The translations under genes were made by a program, and so were the position numbers. Shown here one piece after another: positions 1 through 8,576 of a stretch of 33,308 nt of DNA. Below the pieces are notes generated by a model that was given only the letters and a program-made list of their open reading frames with translations, was not told where the DNA came from and made no database searches. The DNA is from an uncultured Lysobacteraceae bacterium (GTDB lineage Bacteria; Pseudomonadota; Gammaproteobacteria; Xanthomonadales; Xanthomonadaceae). Positions within the stretch are counted from its first letter, which is position 1. Each line of letters begins with the position of its first letter. The DNA is taken from assembly GCA_946480825.1 (NCBI GenBank), contig CAMLLG010000045.1:1-33308 (forward strand), in the 5' to 3' direction.

Positions 1-428
1 GCGTAGCGCTTGATCACCTTGCCGTCGCGGCCGACGAGGAACTTGCTGAAATTCCATTTGATGGCGCCGATGCCGAGCAACCCGCTCTTTTCCTCCTTGA
101 GCCATTTCCACAGCGGATGCGCATTCGCGCCGTTGACGTCGATCTTCGAGAACATCGGAAAATCGACGTCGTAGGTGAGCGAACAGAAATTCATGATCTC
201 CGCCTCGTCGCCCGGCTCCTGATGGCCGAACTGATCGCAGGGAAAGCCCATCACCACCAGGCCGCGATCCCGATATTTTTCCCACAGCGCCTGCAGGCCG
301 GTGTACTGCGGCGTGAAACCGCATTTCGACGCCACGTTCACCACCAGCAGGACCTTGCCCTCGTAATCGGTGAGCGACTTGTCGTGGCCGTCGATGTCGA
401 TGGCGGAAAAATCGTAGGCGGTGGTCAT
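1..428 (-). CDS. Glutathione peroxidase family protein (3' end outside window)
   Basis: Thiol peroxidase that reduces hydrogen peroxide or lipid hydroperoxides, probably using thioredoxin or glutathione in the cytoplasm. About 142 residues are visible and the C-terminus runs off the left edge; the family is usually near 160 residues, so about 20 are missing. The peroxidatic Cys lies at residue 36 in NVASKCGFTPQY, and FPCDQFGHQEPG and KWNFSKFLVGRDG are the other family signatures. It is a cysteine, not a selenocysteine, enzyme. The ATG at 428 is preceded by GGAG about eight bases upstream. It lies downstream of the amidohydrolase on the same strand, 81 bases away, with no obvious terminator between them, so co-transcription is possible. 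Confidence 0.93.
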   Translation of the reverse strand, partial: MTTAYDFSAIDIDGHDKSLTDYEGKVLLVVNVASKCGFTPQYTGLQALWEKYRDRGLVVMGFPCDQFGHQEPGDEAEIMNFCSLTYDVDFPMFSKIDVNGANAHPLWKWLKEEKSGLLGIGAIKWNFSKFLVGRDGKVIKRY

Positions 429-509
429 GCGAAAACTCCGTTGGCGGTGCGGAAAGACGGTCGGTCTAGAGCGTGTCGTTGCGGCAGGTCGCGAAGGCCG
501 CGGCAGGAT

Positions 510-2561
510 TCACTGCGATGCGGTCGGCGCCTGCGCCTTGATCGGGGTCGCGAACGGCTGGATGCCGAAAGCTTCGTAGATGTCGGCGGGGTAATAGGCG
601 TTGCCGTTCTTGATCACCATAGCGACCTTGCGGATGTCGGCGATATCGCGCGTCGGATCGCCGTCGATCAGCACCAGATCGGCGCGCTTGCCGACGGCGA
701 TCGAACCGCGTTCGCCGAGCGTGCGCGAATACTTGGCGCCGTTCCAGGTCGCGATCTGCAGCGCCTGCGCGGGCGTCAGGCCGGCCTTCACGTACAGCTC
801 CAGCTCCCGCTGCAGGGTGAAGCCCGGCATGCCGTCGGTGCCGGCGAGGATCGGCACGCCGGCGCGGTACATGCGACCGACGAATTCCACCATCTTGTCG
901 TAGGAACGGTTGTAACGCGCCGCGGTCTCGTCGTCGGGAATGTCGAACTCGGCCATCTTCAGGCCGCGCTGCACGTCCGGCGGCATGTGCGTCGCGACGG
1001 CGGCGAAGGCCTGCGAAGTTTCGCCGGCGCGCTGGCGGATGAAATCGAAGGTGGCGACCGTCGGGTCGACCGCGATCTGGTCCTTCGCCAGCCGCGCGAT
1101 GAAGTCCTGCACCGGCTTCGCGTTGAAGTCCAGATCGGCGACGCGCTTGGCAGGCAGATAGAAACGTTCGAGGGTGCGGGTGTCGGTGGTGTCGTCGACG
1201 AGGAAATTCAGCAGCACCTGATTGATGTGCTGGATCTCGTCGTAACCGGCGTCGAGCGCGTCCTGCGCGCGCAGGAACACCGGAATGTGGCCGCTGACGC
1301 GCAGGTCGCGGCTGTGCGCGTACGCCACGGTGTCGCGCAGGATGTCTTTCGGGAACGAGTTGTAGATCTTGATCTGCGGATAGCCGTTGGCCGCGTACCA
1401 GTCGATCGCGCGCTTGGCCGCGGCCAGATCCGACACCACGAAACCGTTGCGCGCCGACATCGGGCTTTCGCCTTCGAGAAAGCCGGCGGCGACGATCGAC
1501 GGCGACAGCGCGCGGTTCGCGCGCTCGTCGGCCATCAGCGTCTGCAGAGTGGCGTTGTCGTTGCCCATGTCGCGCACGGTGGTGACGCCCGCGGCGAGGT
1601 GCAGCCCTCCCTGCCACGGCCCCATGTGCCCGTGCATGTCGAACAGGCCCGGCAGCAGCACGCGGCCGCCGGCGTCGACGACGTGATCGACGGCGGCGCG
1701 CTCCTGATTGGCCCCGGAGATCGACACGATGCGGCCGTTGCGGATGAGCACGTCCGAGGCGGCGCCGAGCGTCGCGCTCTCGCTGTCGAACACCCGCGCA
1801 TTGCGGATCAGAGTCGTACCGGACAGGGTGTGCGACAGGCGTCGCTGCAGATCGGTCAAGGCATCGGCTTCGGCCTGCTTCTGCAGCGCTTCCAGCCGGC
1901 CGGCGTTGTCCTGCCAGCCCTCTTCGATCATCTGCACCCAACCGGGCGCGATCTGCGCGAACAGCCGCATGCTGTCGTCGGTCGAGGTCCACAGGAAGAA
2001 CGGCGTGAAGCCGACGCCGGTCACCTGCATGAGCCGCACGGTGCGTTTCTCGGCACCCTTGACCACCTCGGTCTGGCTCACGGCGCGCATGCTCAGGGTG
2101 CCGCTGGGGATCAACGGCAGCTTGCCATCGGCGCGACGCGCCAGCGCGGCCAGCGCGTCGGCGGTGCTCTGCGCGGTACCGCCCAGCGACCAGTAGGCGG
2201 CGCCCGGCGCCGCGGGCTGTTCGCCCGATTCCGCCTTGGACGTCCACGAGGCCACGCCGTTCTCGATCTTGAACTGCTCGTCCACCGGCGCACCGAACGT
2301 GGAACTGCCCTTCACCGCATAGCGCGCGAAAGTGCCGTCGGCGGCGAGGGTGTATTCCTCTTTGAGTTCAGGCCCGCGGCCGTTGTCCTTGAAGAGGTAG
2401 TCGACGCGGGTCACGCCGTCGTCGCCGCGCTCCACGATCTGGTGACCGGCCTGTTTGCCGTTGTCGACCAGCACGACATATCGGATCGTTTCTGCCGCCT
2501 GCGCCGCGCCGGACGCCAGCGTCAGGGCCAACAGCATGCCGAGATAACCACTGCGGTTCAT
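510..2561 (-). CDS. Secreted amidohydrolase family protein
   Basis: Predicted metal-dependent hydrolase of the amidohydrolase superfamily (imidazolonepropionase or prolidase-like branch), 683 residues, exported. Residues 1 to about 23 form a signal peptide ending GAAQA. An N-terminal region of about 260 residues of unknown fold precedes the barrel. The metal motif HxH is at H310 and H312 (GLFDMHGHMG), AGVTTVRDMG follows, and the conserved late metal or catalytic Asp is D576 in ILAGTDGMPG. The C-terminus has the usual GSIAVGKRADLVLIDGDP segment. An in-frame ATG further upstream exists, but the start at 2561 is chosen because CGGGAGAGAGAC directly precedes it and a signal peptide follows. The substrate cannot be told; relatives act on dipeptides or cyclic amides. 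The adjoining receptor gene ends in a terminator, so this gene probably has its own promoter. Confidence 0.9.
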   Translation of the reverse strand: MNRSGYLGMLLALTLASGAAQAAETIRYVVLVDNGKQAGHQIVERGDDGVTRVDYLFKDNGRGPELKEEYTLAADGTFARYAVKGSSTFGAPVDEQFKIENGVASWTSKAESGEQPAAPGAAYWSLGGTAQSTADALAALARRADGKLPLIPSGTLSMRAVSQTEVVKGAEKRTVRLMQVTGVGFTPFFLWTSTDDSMRLFAQIAPGWVQMIEEGWQDNAGRLEALQKQAEADALTDLQRRLSHTLSGTTLIRNARVFDSESATLGAASDVLIRNGRIVSISGANQERAAVDHVVDAGGRVLLPGLFDMHGHMGPWQGGLHLAAGVTTVRDMGNDNATLQTLMADERANRALSPSIVAAGFLEGESPMSARNGFVVSDLAAAKRAIDWYAANGYPQIKIYNSFPKDILRDTVAYAHSRDLRVSGHIPVFLRAQDALDAGYDEIQHINQVLLNFLVDDTTDTRTLERFYLPAKRVADLDFNAKPVQDFIARLAKDQIAVDPTVATFDFIRQRAGETSQAFAAVATHMPPDVQRGLKMAEFDIPDDETAARYNRSYDKMVEFVGRMYRAGVPILAGTDGMPGFTLQRELELYVKAGLTPAQALQIATWNGAKYSRTLGERGSIAVGKRADLVLIDGDPTRDIADIRKVAMVIKNGNAYYPADIYEAFGIQPFATPIKAQAPTASQ

Positions 2562-2896
2562 GTCTCTCTCCCGTACGGAACGAAAACCCATGCCCCCTGT
2601 CGGCATGGCGGCGCCCCGCGCCGCTGGCCCATCCATCGGTCGAGTCTAGCAAACGGCCGGGACGGACCGGCAGGGACGCGCGAGGCACGATGGCACGACC
2701 CGCGGCGGACGACGGCACGGCATCGGCCCGCCTTCGAGCCGCGCGCGGCGCCGGGCGCGAGGCCGGCGTCCGCATCCGCCACCGCCGGAAGGCCCGCATG
2801 CCGTCCGCGGATGCGCTGTCCGTCCGATCGCCGCGCAAACGAAAACGCCGGACGGTTTCCCGTCCGGCGTTTCGCATCGCGGTACGTCTCGCTCGA
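2562..2896. other. Intergenic region between receptor 3' end and amidohydrolase start
   Basis: About 335 bases. It holds the receptor's terminator (2843-2872) and must contain the amidohydrolase promoter. The minus strand carries TAGACT near 2645-2650 as a weak -10-like element, without a convincing -35. No credible gene was seen; the open frames here are high-GC shadows. Confidence 0.5.
2843..2872 (-). terminator. Rho-independent terminator of the TonB-dependent receptor gene
   Basis: A perfect 13-bp stem (AAACGCCGGACGG with its complement) closes a 4-base loop. Read on the minus strand the stem ends in GTTTTCGTTTG. It lies 25 bases past the stop codon at 2897. Confidence 0.85.
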
Positions 2897-5170
2897 TCAG
2901 AACTGCGCCTTGAACTCCACGCCCCAGGTGCGCGGCTCGTTGACGAAGCCGGTGAGGTTGTTGAAGTCGATGGCGCCGACGATCGCTTCCTCGTCGGTGA
3001 TGTTGCGGCCGTACAGGGCCAGTTCGTAATCGCCGTCGGCCCATGCGTAGCCCAGGCGCAGGCCGCCTTCCAGCAGCGGGTCGCCGGTGAATTCGGTCGA
3101 CTCGTAGAGGAAGAAATTGACCTTGCTGCGATAGGCCCAGTCGGTGTACGCGAAGAACTCGCCGTGGCTGGTCGGGATGCCGTAGCGCGCGGTGACGTTG
3201 TAGACGTGCTTGGGCGCCTGCGGCAACGCGTTGCCGTCGATCAGGAACGTGCCCGCCACGCTGCCGGCCGGATCGCGCATGGTGCAACCGCCGCCGCAGC
3301 CGAAGACCGCCAGGGTGTCGTCCTGGATTTCGGTGTCGTTGTAGCTGGCGCCCACGGTCACCAGCAGGTGGTCGGTGAGCCATGCCTGCAGATCGAGTTC
3401 CGCACCCTGGCCGATGGTGCGGTCGGCGTTCACCAGGCGCGCGACGTTGGCGTCGCCGCCGACGGCGGTGAGCTGCTGGTCGTCGACGGTGTAGCGATAC
3501 AGCGCGAAGCCCACGCGCAGACGGTTGTCCCACAGCGTGGCCTTGACGCCGGCCTCGTACGACAACACGGTTTCGGTGTCGGCGACGGTGACCAGCTCAT
3601 CGGCCGGCAGCGTGGCGTCGGCGAACATCAGGCGGCCCTGCACGCTCGGCGCGCGGAAGCCGCGGGCGACGCGGCCGTAAACGTTGAGGTTGTCGTTGAT
3701 CGCATACACCGCGCTGAGGTCCCAGCTGACGTCGGTGTCGCTGGGGCTGACCGAAATCGGCGCGATCGGCGGGCCGAACGGGCCGACCACGCGCTGCGCG
3801 GTGAAGTCCTTCTTGTCGTCGGTGTAACGCACGCCGCCGCGCAGTTTGAGCTTGTCGGTCACGTCGAAATCGGCCGACGCGAAGACCGCCCATGCGGTGT
3901 TGTCCTGGCGCTGGGTGGCGTAGCCGTTGCGCGGATTGCCGAAGCTCAGGCTGTCGTAGCTGACGCTGTCGACATCGATGCTCTCGTCGAACCAGAACAC
4001 GCCGGCCTGCCAGTCGAAGCGGCCCCATTCGTTGGACTCGACGCGGAATTCCTGGCTGTACTGACGGTGGTTCGGCAGACCATCGGCGGATTCGGCGGGG
4101 AACGGAATGAAACCGGGACCGAAATTGCCCGGGCCGAGGAACGCGGCGCCGAAACCGCCGTCGATGTCGCCGCGGCTGAAGGCGTCGACGCTCTCGTAAC
4201 CGGTGATCGAATACAGGCTGACGCGGCCGAGATCCCAGCGCATGCGCAAGTTGGCGCCGAGCTGGTCGAGCTTCTGCTCGTTGCGACCGTCGATCGACAC
4301 CCGCTCGCGGTCGAAACCGTCGACCAGTTCGTTGGTGCCCGGCTCGATGATGTTGGCGCGGAACAGGCGCGCGGTGCCTTCGAGCTTGCGCGCGTGGACG
4401 TTGAACAGCGCTTCGAAATTGTCGCCCGGCGCGAACAGGAACTGGGCGCGGGCCGCGGTCTCGTCGTAGCCTTCGAGATCGTCGCCGCCGCCGTTCTGCG
4501 TGTTGTTCACCCAGTCGGCGCGTTCCTGGTGCAGCACGGACAGGCGCGCGGACACGTTGTCCGACATCGCGCCGGTGATCGCGCCTTCCACGTTGAGGGT
4601 TTCGTACGAGCCGTAGCCGATGCGGGCGTAACCGCCGAACTCGTCCTGCGGACGGGCCGACTCGAACTTGATCACGCCGGCCGGCGAATTGCGGCCGAAC
4701 AGCGTGCCCTGCGGGCCGCGGGCCATTTCGATCTGGTCGAGGTCGAACAGCGGAAAGCCCTTGAGGATCGGGTTTTCCTGGACCACGCCGTCGTACACCA
4801 GCGACACCGGCTGCGAGGCGTTCACGTCGAAATCGGTGTTGCCGAGACCGCGGATGTAGAAGCGCGGAAAGGCGCGGCCGAACGAGGACTCGATATTGAG
4901 ACTCGGCAGGCGGCCCGAGAGCAGGCGGATATCGTCGCCGCTGGCGGTCAGCACCTGGAGTTTCTCGCGGTCGATGGTGGTGATCGCCATCGGCACGTCC
5001 TGGATGTTCTCGACCCGGCGTTGCGCGGTGACGGTGATGGCATCGAGTTCAGGGGCGGTGTCGTCGGCCGGCGCGGCCTCCTGGGCCATGGCCGGCAGGG
5101 CGAGGACGATGGCGACGGCGAGACTGCCGAAGCGCAGTGCGCGACGGCCGTGGCGATGAGCGTGGGTCAT
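2897..5170 (-). CDS. TonB-dependent outer-membrane receptor
   Basis: Outer-membrane beta-barrel for TonB-driven uptake of an unidentified ligand, 757 residues. Order of parts: signal peptide (to about residue 30, ending ALPAMAQ), a TonB-box-like ELDAITVTAQRR, plug domain with ARGPQGTLFGRNSPAGV, then a barrel with late motifs such as GRVARGFRAPSVQG and a C-terminal strand ending in Phe (VEFKAQF). The frame stays open further upstream, but the ATG at 5170 starts the signal peptide and has AGGA about 11 bases upstream. It resembles the short iron-complex-type receptors common in xanthomonads and sphingomonads. The ligand could be a siderophore, carbohydrate or other nutrient; no neighbouring gene settles it. 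It is transcribed divergently from the M3 peptidase, with a palindrome in between that may be its operator. Confidence 0.93.
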   Translation of the reverse strand: MTHAHRHGRRALRFGSLAVAIVLALPAMAQEAAPADDTAPELDAITVTAQRRVENIQDVPMAITTIDREKLQVLTASGDDIRLLSGRLPSLNIESSFGRAFPRFYIRGLGNTDFDVNASQPVSLVYDGVVQENPILKGFPLFDLDQIEMARGPQGTLFGRNSPAGVIKFESARPQDEFGGYARIGYGSYETLNVEGAITGAMSDNVSARLSVLHQERADWVNNTQNGGGDDLEGYDETAARAQFLFAPGDNFEALFNVHARKLEGTARLFRANIIEPGTNELVDGFDRERVSIDGRNEQKLDQLGANLRMRWDLGRVSLYSITGYESVDAFSRGDIDGGFGAAFLGPGNFGPGFIPFPAESADGLPNHRQYSQEFRVESNEWGRFDWQAGVFWFDESIDVDSVSYDSLSFGNPRNGYATQRQDNTAWAVFASADFDVTDKLKLRGGVRYTDDKKDFTAQRVVGPFGPPIAPISVSPSDTDVSWDLSAVYAINDNLNVYGRVARGFRAPSVQGRLMFADATLPADELVTVADTETVLSYEAGVKATLWDNRLRVGFALYRYTVDDQQLTAVGGDANVARLVNADRTIGQGAELDLQAWLTDHLLVTVGASYNDTEIQDDTLAVFGCGGGCTMRDPAGSVAGTFLIDGNALPQAPKHVYNVTARYGIPTSHGEFFAYTDWAYRSKVNFFLYESTEFTGDPLLEGGLRLGYAWADGDYELALYGRNITDEEAIVGAIDFNNLTGFVNEPRTWGVEFKAQF

Positions 5171-5221
5171 TGAGGCGAGTCCTGCGGTTGAGGGAGTTGG
5201 CCGACCGGCGGCTCCCGGCAG

Positions 5222-5237
5222 GACCGGCTGGCCGGTC
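5222..5237 (-). other. Hairpin in the receptor 5' leader
   Basis: GACCGGC and its perfect complement GCCGGTC flank a 2-base centre, 52 bases before the receptor start codon. It may be a leader hairpin or a binding site; no function can be assigned from sequence. Confidence 0.35.
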
Positions 5238-5264
5238 TTCCCGTACTGCGCCGAATCGTGAGGC

Positions 5265-5282
5265 CGAATTGTAAACAATTCG
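5265..5282. promoter_or_regulatory. Palindromic operator-like site upstream of the receptor
   Basis: Two perfect 8-base half sites, CGAATTGT and ACAATTCG, are separated by AA, in an AT-rich island inside GC-rich DNA. On the minus strand the palindrome contains TACAAT, a good -10 hexamer pointing at the receptor gene, with no good -35 in front. A repressor or activator site overlapping the receptor promoter is the simplest reading. It does not resemble a Fur box. Confidence 0.5.
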
Positions 5283-5441
5283 TGATGCCGGAGGGTCGGA
5301 CCGACCTGCCGCCACATCCGGTCAAGCCCGGCGGGGCCGGATCGGGCCGCAGCATGCCTTTCGTCATGGGTCCGGCACCCTGCCGGTCGGCTACCCTGAG
5401 CGCCGCAATTCCGCACGCTTCGCTCCGTCGAGGATCTCCCG

Positions 5442-7628
5442 ATGAACCGCCCGCTCGCCTGCGCCCTGGCGCTGGCCCTGTCCGCCACCGCGCTCGTCGG
5501 TTGCGACAAGGACAAGAACACCGAACCCACCGCCACCGACAAGGCCGCCATGCCCGCCGACGCCGCCCAGGACAATCCGTTCTTCGTCGAAAGCCCGCTG
5601 CCGCTCAAGTTCCCGCAGTTCGACAAGATCAAGGACAACCACTTCGCGCCCGCGTTCGACCGCGGCATGGCCGAACAGGTCAAGGAGATCCAGGCGATCG
5701 CGGACAGCGCCGAACCGGCGACCTTCGACAACACCATTCTGGCGATGGAACGCTCGGGCCAGCTGCTGGGCCGCACCATGTACGTGTTCGGCAATCTCAC
5801 CAGCGCCCACACCAACGACACGCTGGACAAGATCGACGAGGAATACTCGCCGAAGTTCGCCGCGCACCGCGACGGCATCTATCTGAATCCGAAGCTGTTC
5901 GCGCGCATCAAGTCGCTGTACGACACCCGCGATACGCTCGGCCTCGACGAACAGGGCGTGCGCCTGGTCGAACGCTACTACACCGATTTCGTCCGCGCCG
6001 GCGCCAACCTCACCGAGGAGCAGAAAGCCCGGGTGAAGGAAATCAACACCGAGATGGCGACGCTGTCGACGAAGTTCGGCCAGAACGTGCTGGACGAAGT
6101 CAACGATTCGGCGGTCATCGTCGATTCGAAGGACGAACTGAAGGGCCTCACCGACGAACAGATCGAAGGTCTGGCCGCCGCCGCCAAGGACAAGAAGCAG
6201 GACGGCAAGTATCTGATCGCCCTGCTCAACACCACCATCCAGCCGCTGACCGCGCAGCTGGAGAACCGCGCCCTGCGCGAGCGCATCTACAAGGCGTCGA
6301 TGAACCGCGGCAGCCGCGGCAACCAGTGGGACACCACCGCGATCGTGTCGCAGGTGACCCGGCTGCGCGCCGAACGCGCGAAGATCATGGGCTATCCGAA
6401 CTACGCCGCCTTCGGCCTGGCCGAGGAAACCGCGAAGAATCCGGAAGCCGTGAACAAGATGCTGGCGCAGCTGGCGCCGGCTGCGGTCGCCAACGCCAAG
6501 GTCGAGGCCGCCGAACTGCAGGCCATGATCGACAGCGAGCAGAAGGCCAAGGGCGAACCGACCTTCCCGCTGCAGGCGTGGGACTGGGCCTACTACAGCG
6601 AGAAGGTGCGCCAGGCGAAGTACGACTTCGACGAAGCGCAACTCAAGCCCTACCTCGAAATGAACAACGTGCTCGAAAAAGGCATGTTCTTCGCCGCGGA
6701 AAAGCTCTACGGCCTGACCTTCAAGCGTCGCACCGATCTGCCGACCTATCACGCCGACGTCAGCGTCTACGAGATCTTCAACGAAGACGGCTCGCAGCTG
6801 GCGCTGGTGCTGGTCGATCCGTACGCCCGTCCGTCGAAGCGCGGCGGCGCATGGATGAGTTCCTACGTCGACCAGTCCGAACTGATGGGCACCAAGCCGG
6901 TGGTCGCGCTGCATCTCAACGTGACCAAGCCCGCCGACGGCAAGCCGGCGCTGATGACCTGGGACGACGTCAACACCACGTTCCACGAATTCGGCCACGT
7001 GCTGCACGGCATGTTCTCGAACGTGAAGTATCCGTACTTCAGCGGCACCAACGTGCCGCGCGACTTCGTCGAGTATCCGTCGCAGGTCAACGAAATGTGG
7101 TCGACCTGGCCGGAAGTGCTGGCCAACTACGCCAAGCACTACCAGACCGGCGAAGCGATGCCGAAGGCGCTGCTCGACAAGGTGCTGTCGGCCGAGAAGT
7201 TCAACCAGGGCTTCGCCACCACCGAATACCTCGGCGCCGCGATGCTCGACCAGCGCTGGCACCAGGTGCCCGCCGATCAGCTGCCCGACGCCAAGGGCGT
7301 GATGGCCTACGAGGCCAAGGCGCTGAAGGACATCGGTCTGGATTACGCGCCGGTGCCGCCGCGCTATCGCACGCCCTACTTCAGCCACATCCTCGGCGGT
7401 TACGCGGCCGGCTACTACGCCTACATCTGGTCGGAAGTGATGGACGCCGAAAGCGTGGAGTGGTTCAAGGAAAACGGCGGCCTCACCCGCAAGAACGGCG
7501 ACTGGTTCCGCGACAAGCTGCTCAGCCGCGGCGGTTCGAAGGATGCTCTGCAGTTGTTCCGCGATTTCCGCGGCCGCGACCCGCAGATCGGCCCGCTGCT
7601 GGAGCGTCGCGGCCTGACCGCGAAGTAA
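5442..7628 (+). CDS. dcp: M3 family metallopeptidase (peptidyl-dipeptidase Dcp-like), lipoprotein
   Basis: Zinc oligopeptidase that trims short peptides, most like peptidyl-dipeptidase Dcp, 728 residues (E. coli Dcp is about 680). The zinc site is H515-E516-F-G-H519 with the third ligand E544, 29 residues after the first His as in thimet oligopeptidase. The N-terminus is a lipoprotein signal with lipobox LVGC, modified Cys at residue 21, followed by Asp at +2. In E. coli Asp +2 favours inner-membrane retention, so the mature enzyme probably faces the periplasm on the inner membrane, though sorting rules differ between bacteria. The start at 5442 has GAGGA ten bases upstream. A hairpin follows the stop. 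The substrate class is inferred from the family. Confidence 0.93.
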   Translation: MNRPLACALALALSATALVGCDKDKNTEPTATDKAAMPADAAQDNPFFVESPLPLKFPQFDKIKDNHFAPAFDRGMAEQVKEIQAIADSAEPATFDNTILAMERSGQLLGRTMYVFGNLTSAHTNDTLDKIDEEYSPKFAAHRDGIYLNPKLFARIKSLYDTRDTLGLDEQGVRLVERYYTDFVRAGANLTEEQKARVKEINTEMATLSTKFGQNVLDEVNDSAVIVDSKDELKGLTDEQIEGLAAAAKDKKQDGKYLIALLNTTIQPLTAQLENRALRERIYKASMNRGSRGNQWDTTAIVSQVTRLRAERAKIMGYPNYAAFGLAEETAKNPEAVNKMLAQLAPAAVANAKVEAAELQAMIDSEQKAKGEPTFPLQAWDWAYYSEKVRQAKYDFDEAQLKPYLEMNNVLEKGMFFAAEKLYGLTFKRRTDLPTYHADVSVYEIFNEDGSQLALVLVDPYARPSKRGGAWMSSYVDQSELMGTKPVVALHLNVTKPADGKPALMTWDDVNTTFHEFGHVLHGMFSNVKYPYFSGTNVPRDFVEYPSQVNEMWSTWPEVLANYAKHYQTGEAMPKALLDKVLSAEKFNQGFATTEYLGAAMLDQRWHQVPADQLPDAKGVMAYEAKALKDIGLDYAPVPPRYRTPYFSHILGGYAAGYYAYIWSEVMDAESVEWFKENGGLTRKNGDWFRDKLLSRGGSKDALQLFRDFRGRDPQIGPLLERRGLTAK

Positions 7629-7650
7629 TCGTTTCCCGCATTGCGCCACC

Positions 7651-7679
7651 GACACCGCCCGGCCAGTCCGGGCGGTGTC
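7651..7679 (+). terminator. Strong hairpin after the M3 peptidase gene
   Basis: GACACCGCCCGG and its exact complement form a 12-bp stem with a 5-base loop, 22 bases after the stop codon. There is no T-run, so it may act as a factor-dependent terminator or an mRNA 3'-end stabiliser. Confidence 0.5.
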
Positions 7680-7711
7680 GTGTCCGGCCCTGGATCGCAT
7701 AGGCTTAGCGC

Positions 7712-8560
7712 ATGCCCTCGCCCGCACCCACGACGGAGATCGCCACGAACGCCACCGCGCTGCGCGACTGGCTCGACGGCATCGGCCGGGTATTCGTGCT
7801 CACCGGCGCCGGCGTCAGTACCGCCTCGGGCATTCCCGACTATCGCGATGCCGGCGGCGAATGGAAACGCCCGCCGCCGGTCACCTATCAGGCGCTGATC
7901 GGCGATGCCGCCACGTATCGCCGCTACTGGGCGCGCAGTTTCGTCGGCTGGCCGGGCTTCTCGTCGGCGCAGCCGAACGCCGCGCATCGCGCGCTGGCCG
8001 CATTCGAAGACGACGGCCGCTGTACCGCACTGGTCACCCAGAATGTCGATGCCCTGCATCAACGCGCCGGCAGCCGCGCGGTCATCGATCTGCACGGACG
8101 CCTCGATCGCGTGGTCTGCCTCGGCTGCGGCGGCGATTCGCCGCGCGACGCGCTGCAGGCGCGCATGCACGCACAGAATCCCGGATGGCGTCCGCGCGAC
8201 GCCGCGGCCGCACCCGACGGCGATGCCGATATCGATGCCGCGGCGGTGGCGAGTTTCGCGCCGCCGCACTGCATCGTCTGCGATGGCATGCTGAAGCCGG
8301 ACGTGGTGTTCTTCGGCGAGAACGTGCCGCGGGCGCGCTATGCGCAGGCGGTCGACGCATTGGACGCGGCGGACGCGATGCTGGTCGTCGGTTCGTCGCT
8401 GATGGTGTACTCGGGCTTCCGCTTCGCGCGGATGGCGAAGGAACGCGGCCTGCCGCTGGCGGTGCTCAACCGCGGCCGCACACGTGCGGACGATCTCGTC
8501 GATCTGAAACTCGAAGGCGACTGCGGCGCGGTGCTCGCCGCCGCCTTCGGATGCGGCTGA
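7712..8560 (+). CDS. Sir2-family NAD-dependent protein deacylase (sirtuin)
   Basis: Cytoplasmic NAD+-dependent lysine deacylase, 282 residues. The NAD-binding GAGVSTASGIPDYR segment starts at residue 32, TQNVDALHQRAG at about 109-120, and the catalytic His is H128 in LHGR. The structural zinc is held by C136, C139, C187 and C190 (CLGC and CIVC). MLKPDVVFFGENVP and VVGSSLMV are further family signatures. The pattern resembles class II (SIRT4-like) sirtuins more than E. coli CobB, so activity on acyl groups other than acetyl is possible. The shine-dalgarno before the ATG at 7712 is weak (AGG). It converges on the DUF3298 gene with 16 bases between stop codons. Confidence 0.93.
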   Translation: MPSPAPTTEIATNATALRDWLDGIGRVFVLTGAGVSTASGIPDYRDAGGEWKRPPPVTYQALIGDAATYRRYWARSFVGWPGFSSAQPNAAHRALAAFEDDGRCTALVTQNVDALHQRAGSRAVIDLHGRLDRVVCLGCGGDSPRDALQARMHAQNPGWRPRDAAAAPDGDADIDAAAVASFAPPHCIVCDGMLKPDVVFFGENVPRARYAQAVDALDAADAMLVVGSSLMVYSGFRFARMAKERGLPLAVLNRGRTRADDLVDLKLEGDCGAVLAAAFGCG

Positions 8561-8576
8561 CGTTGCCGCGAGCCGC

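Noticed and set aside
117..5173. Long plus-strand open frames of about 970 and 827 codons
   Set aside because: They run antisense to the amidohydrolase and receptor genes, have low-complexity Arg/Ala/Val-rich translations, and show no domain; such frames arise from high GC.
7651..7679. Hairpin after the M3 gene as a riboswitch or sirtuin leader
   Set aside because: It is a simple perfect stem next to a stop codon without conserved aptamer features.
5391..7727. Minus-strand open frame of 778 codons opposite the M3 peptidase
   Set aside because: Shadow of a gene with clear HEFGH motif and signal sequence; its translation is rich in Gly, Val and Arg without family similarity.
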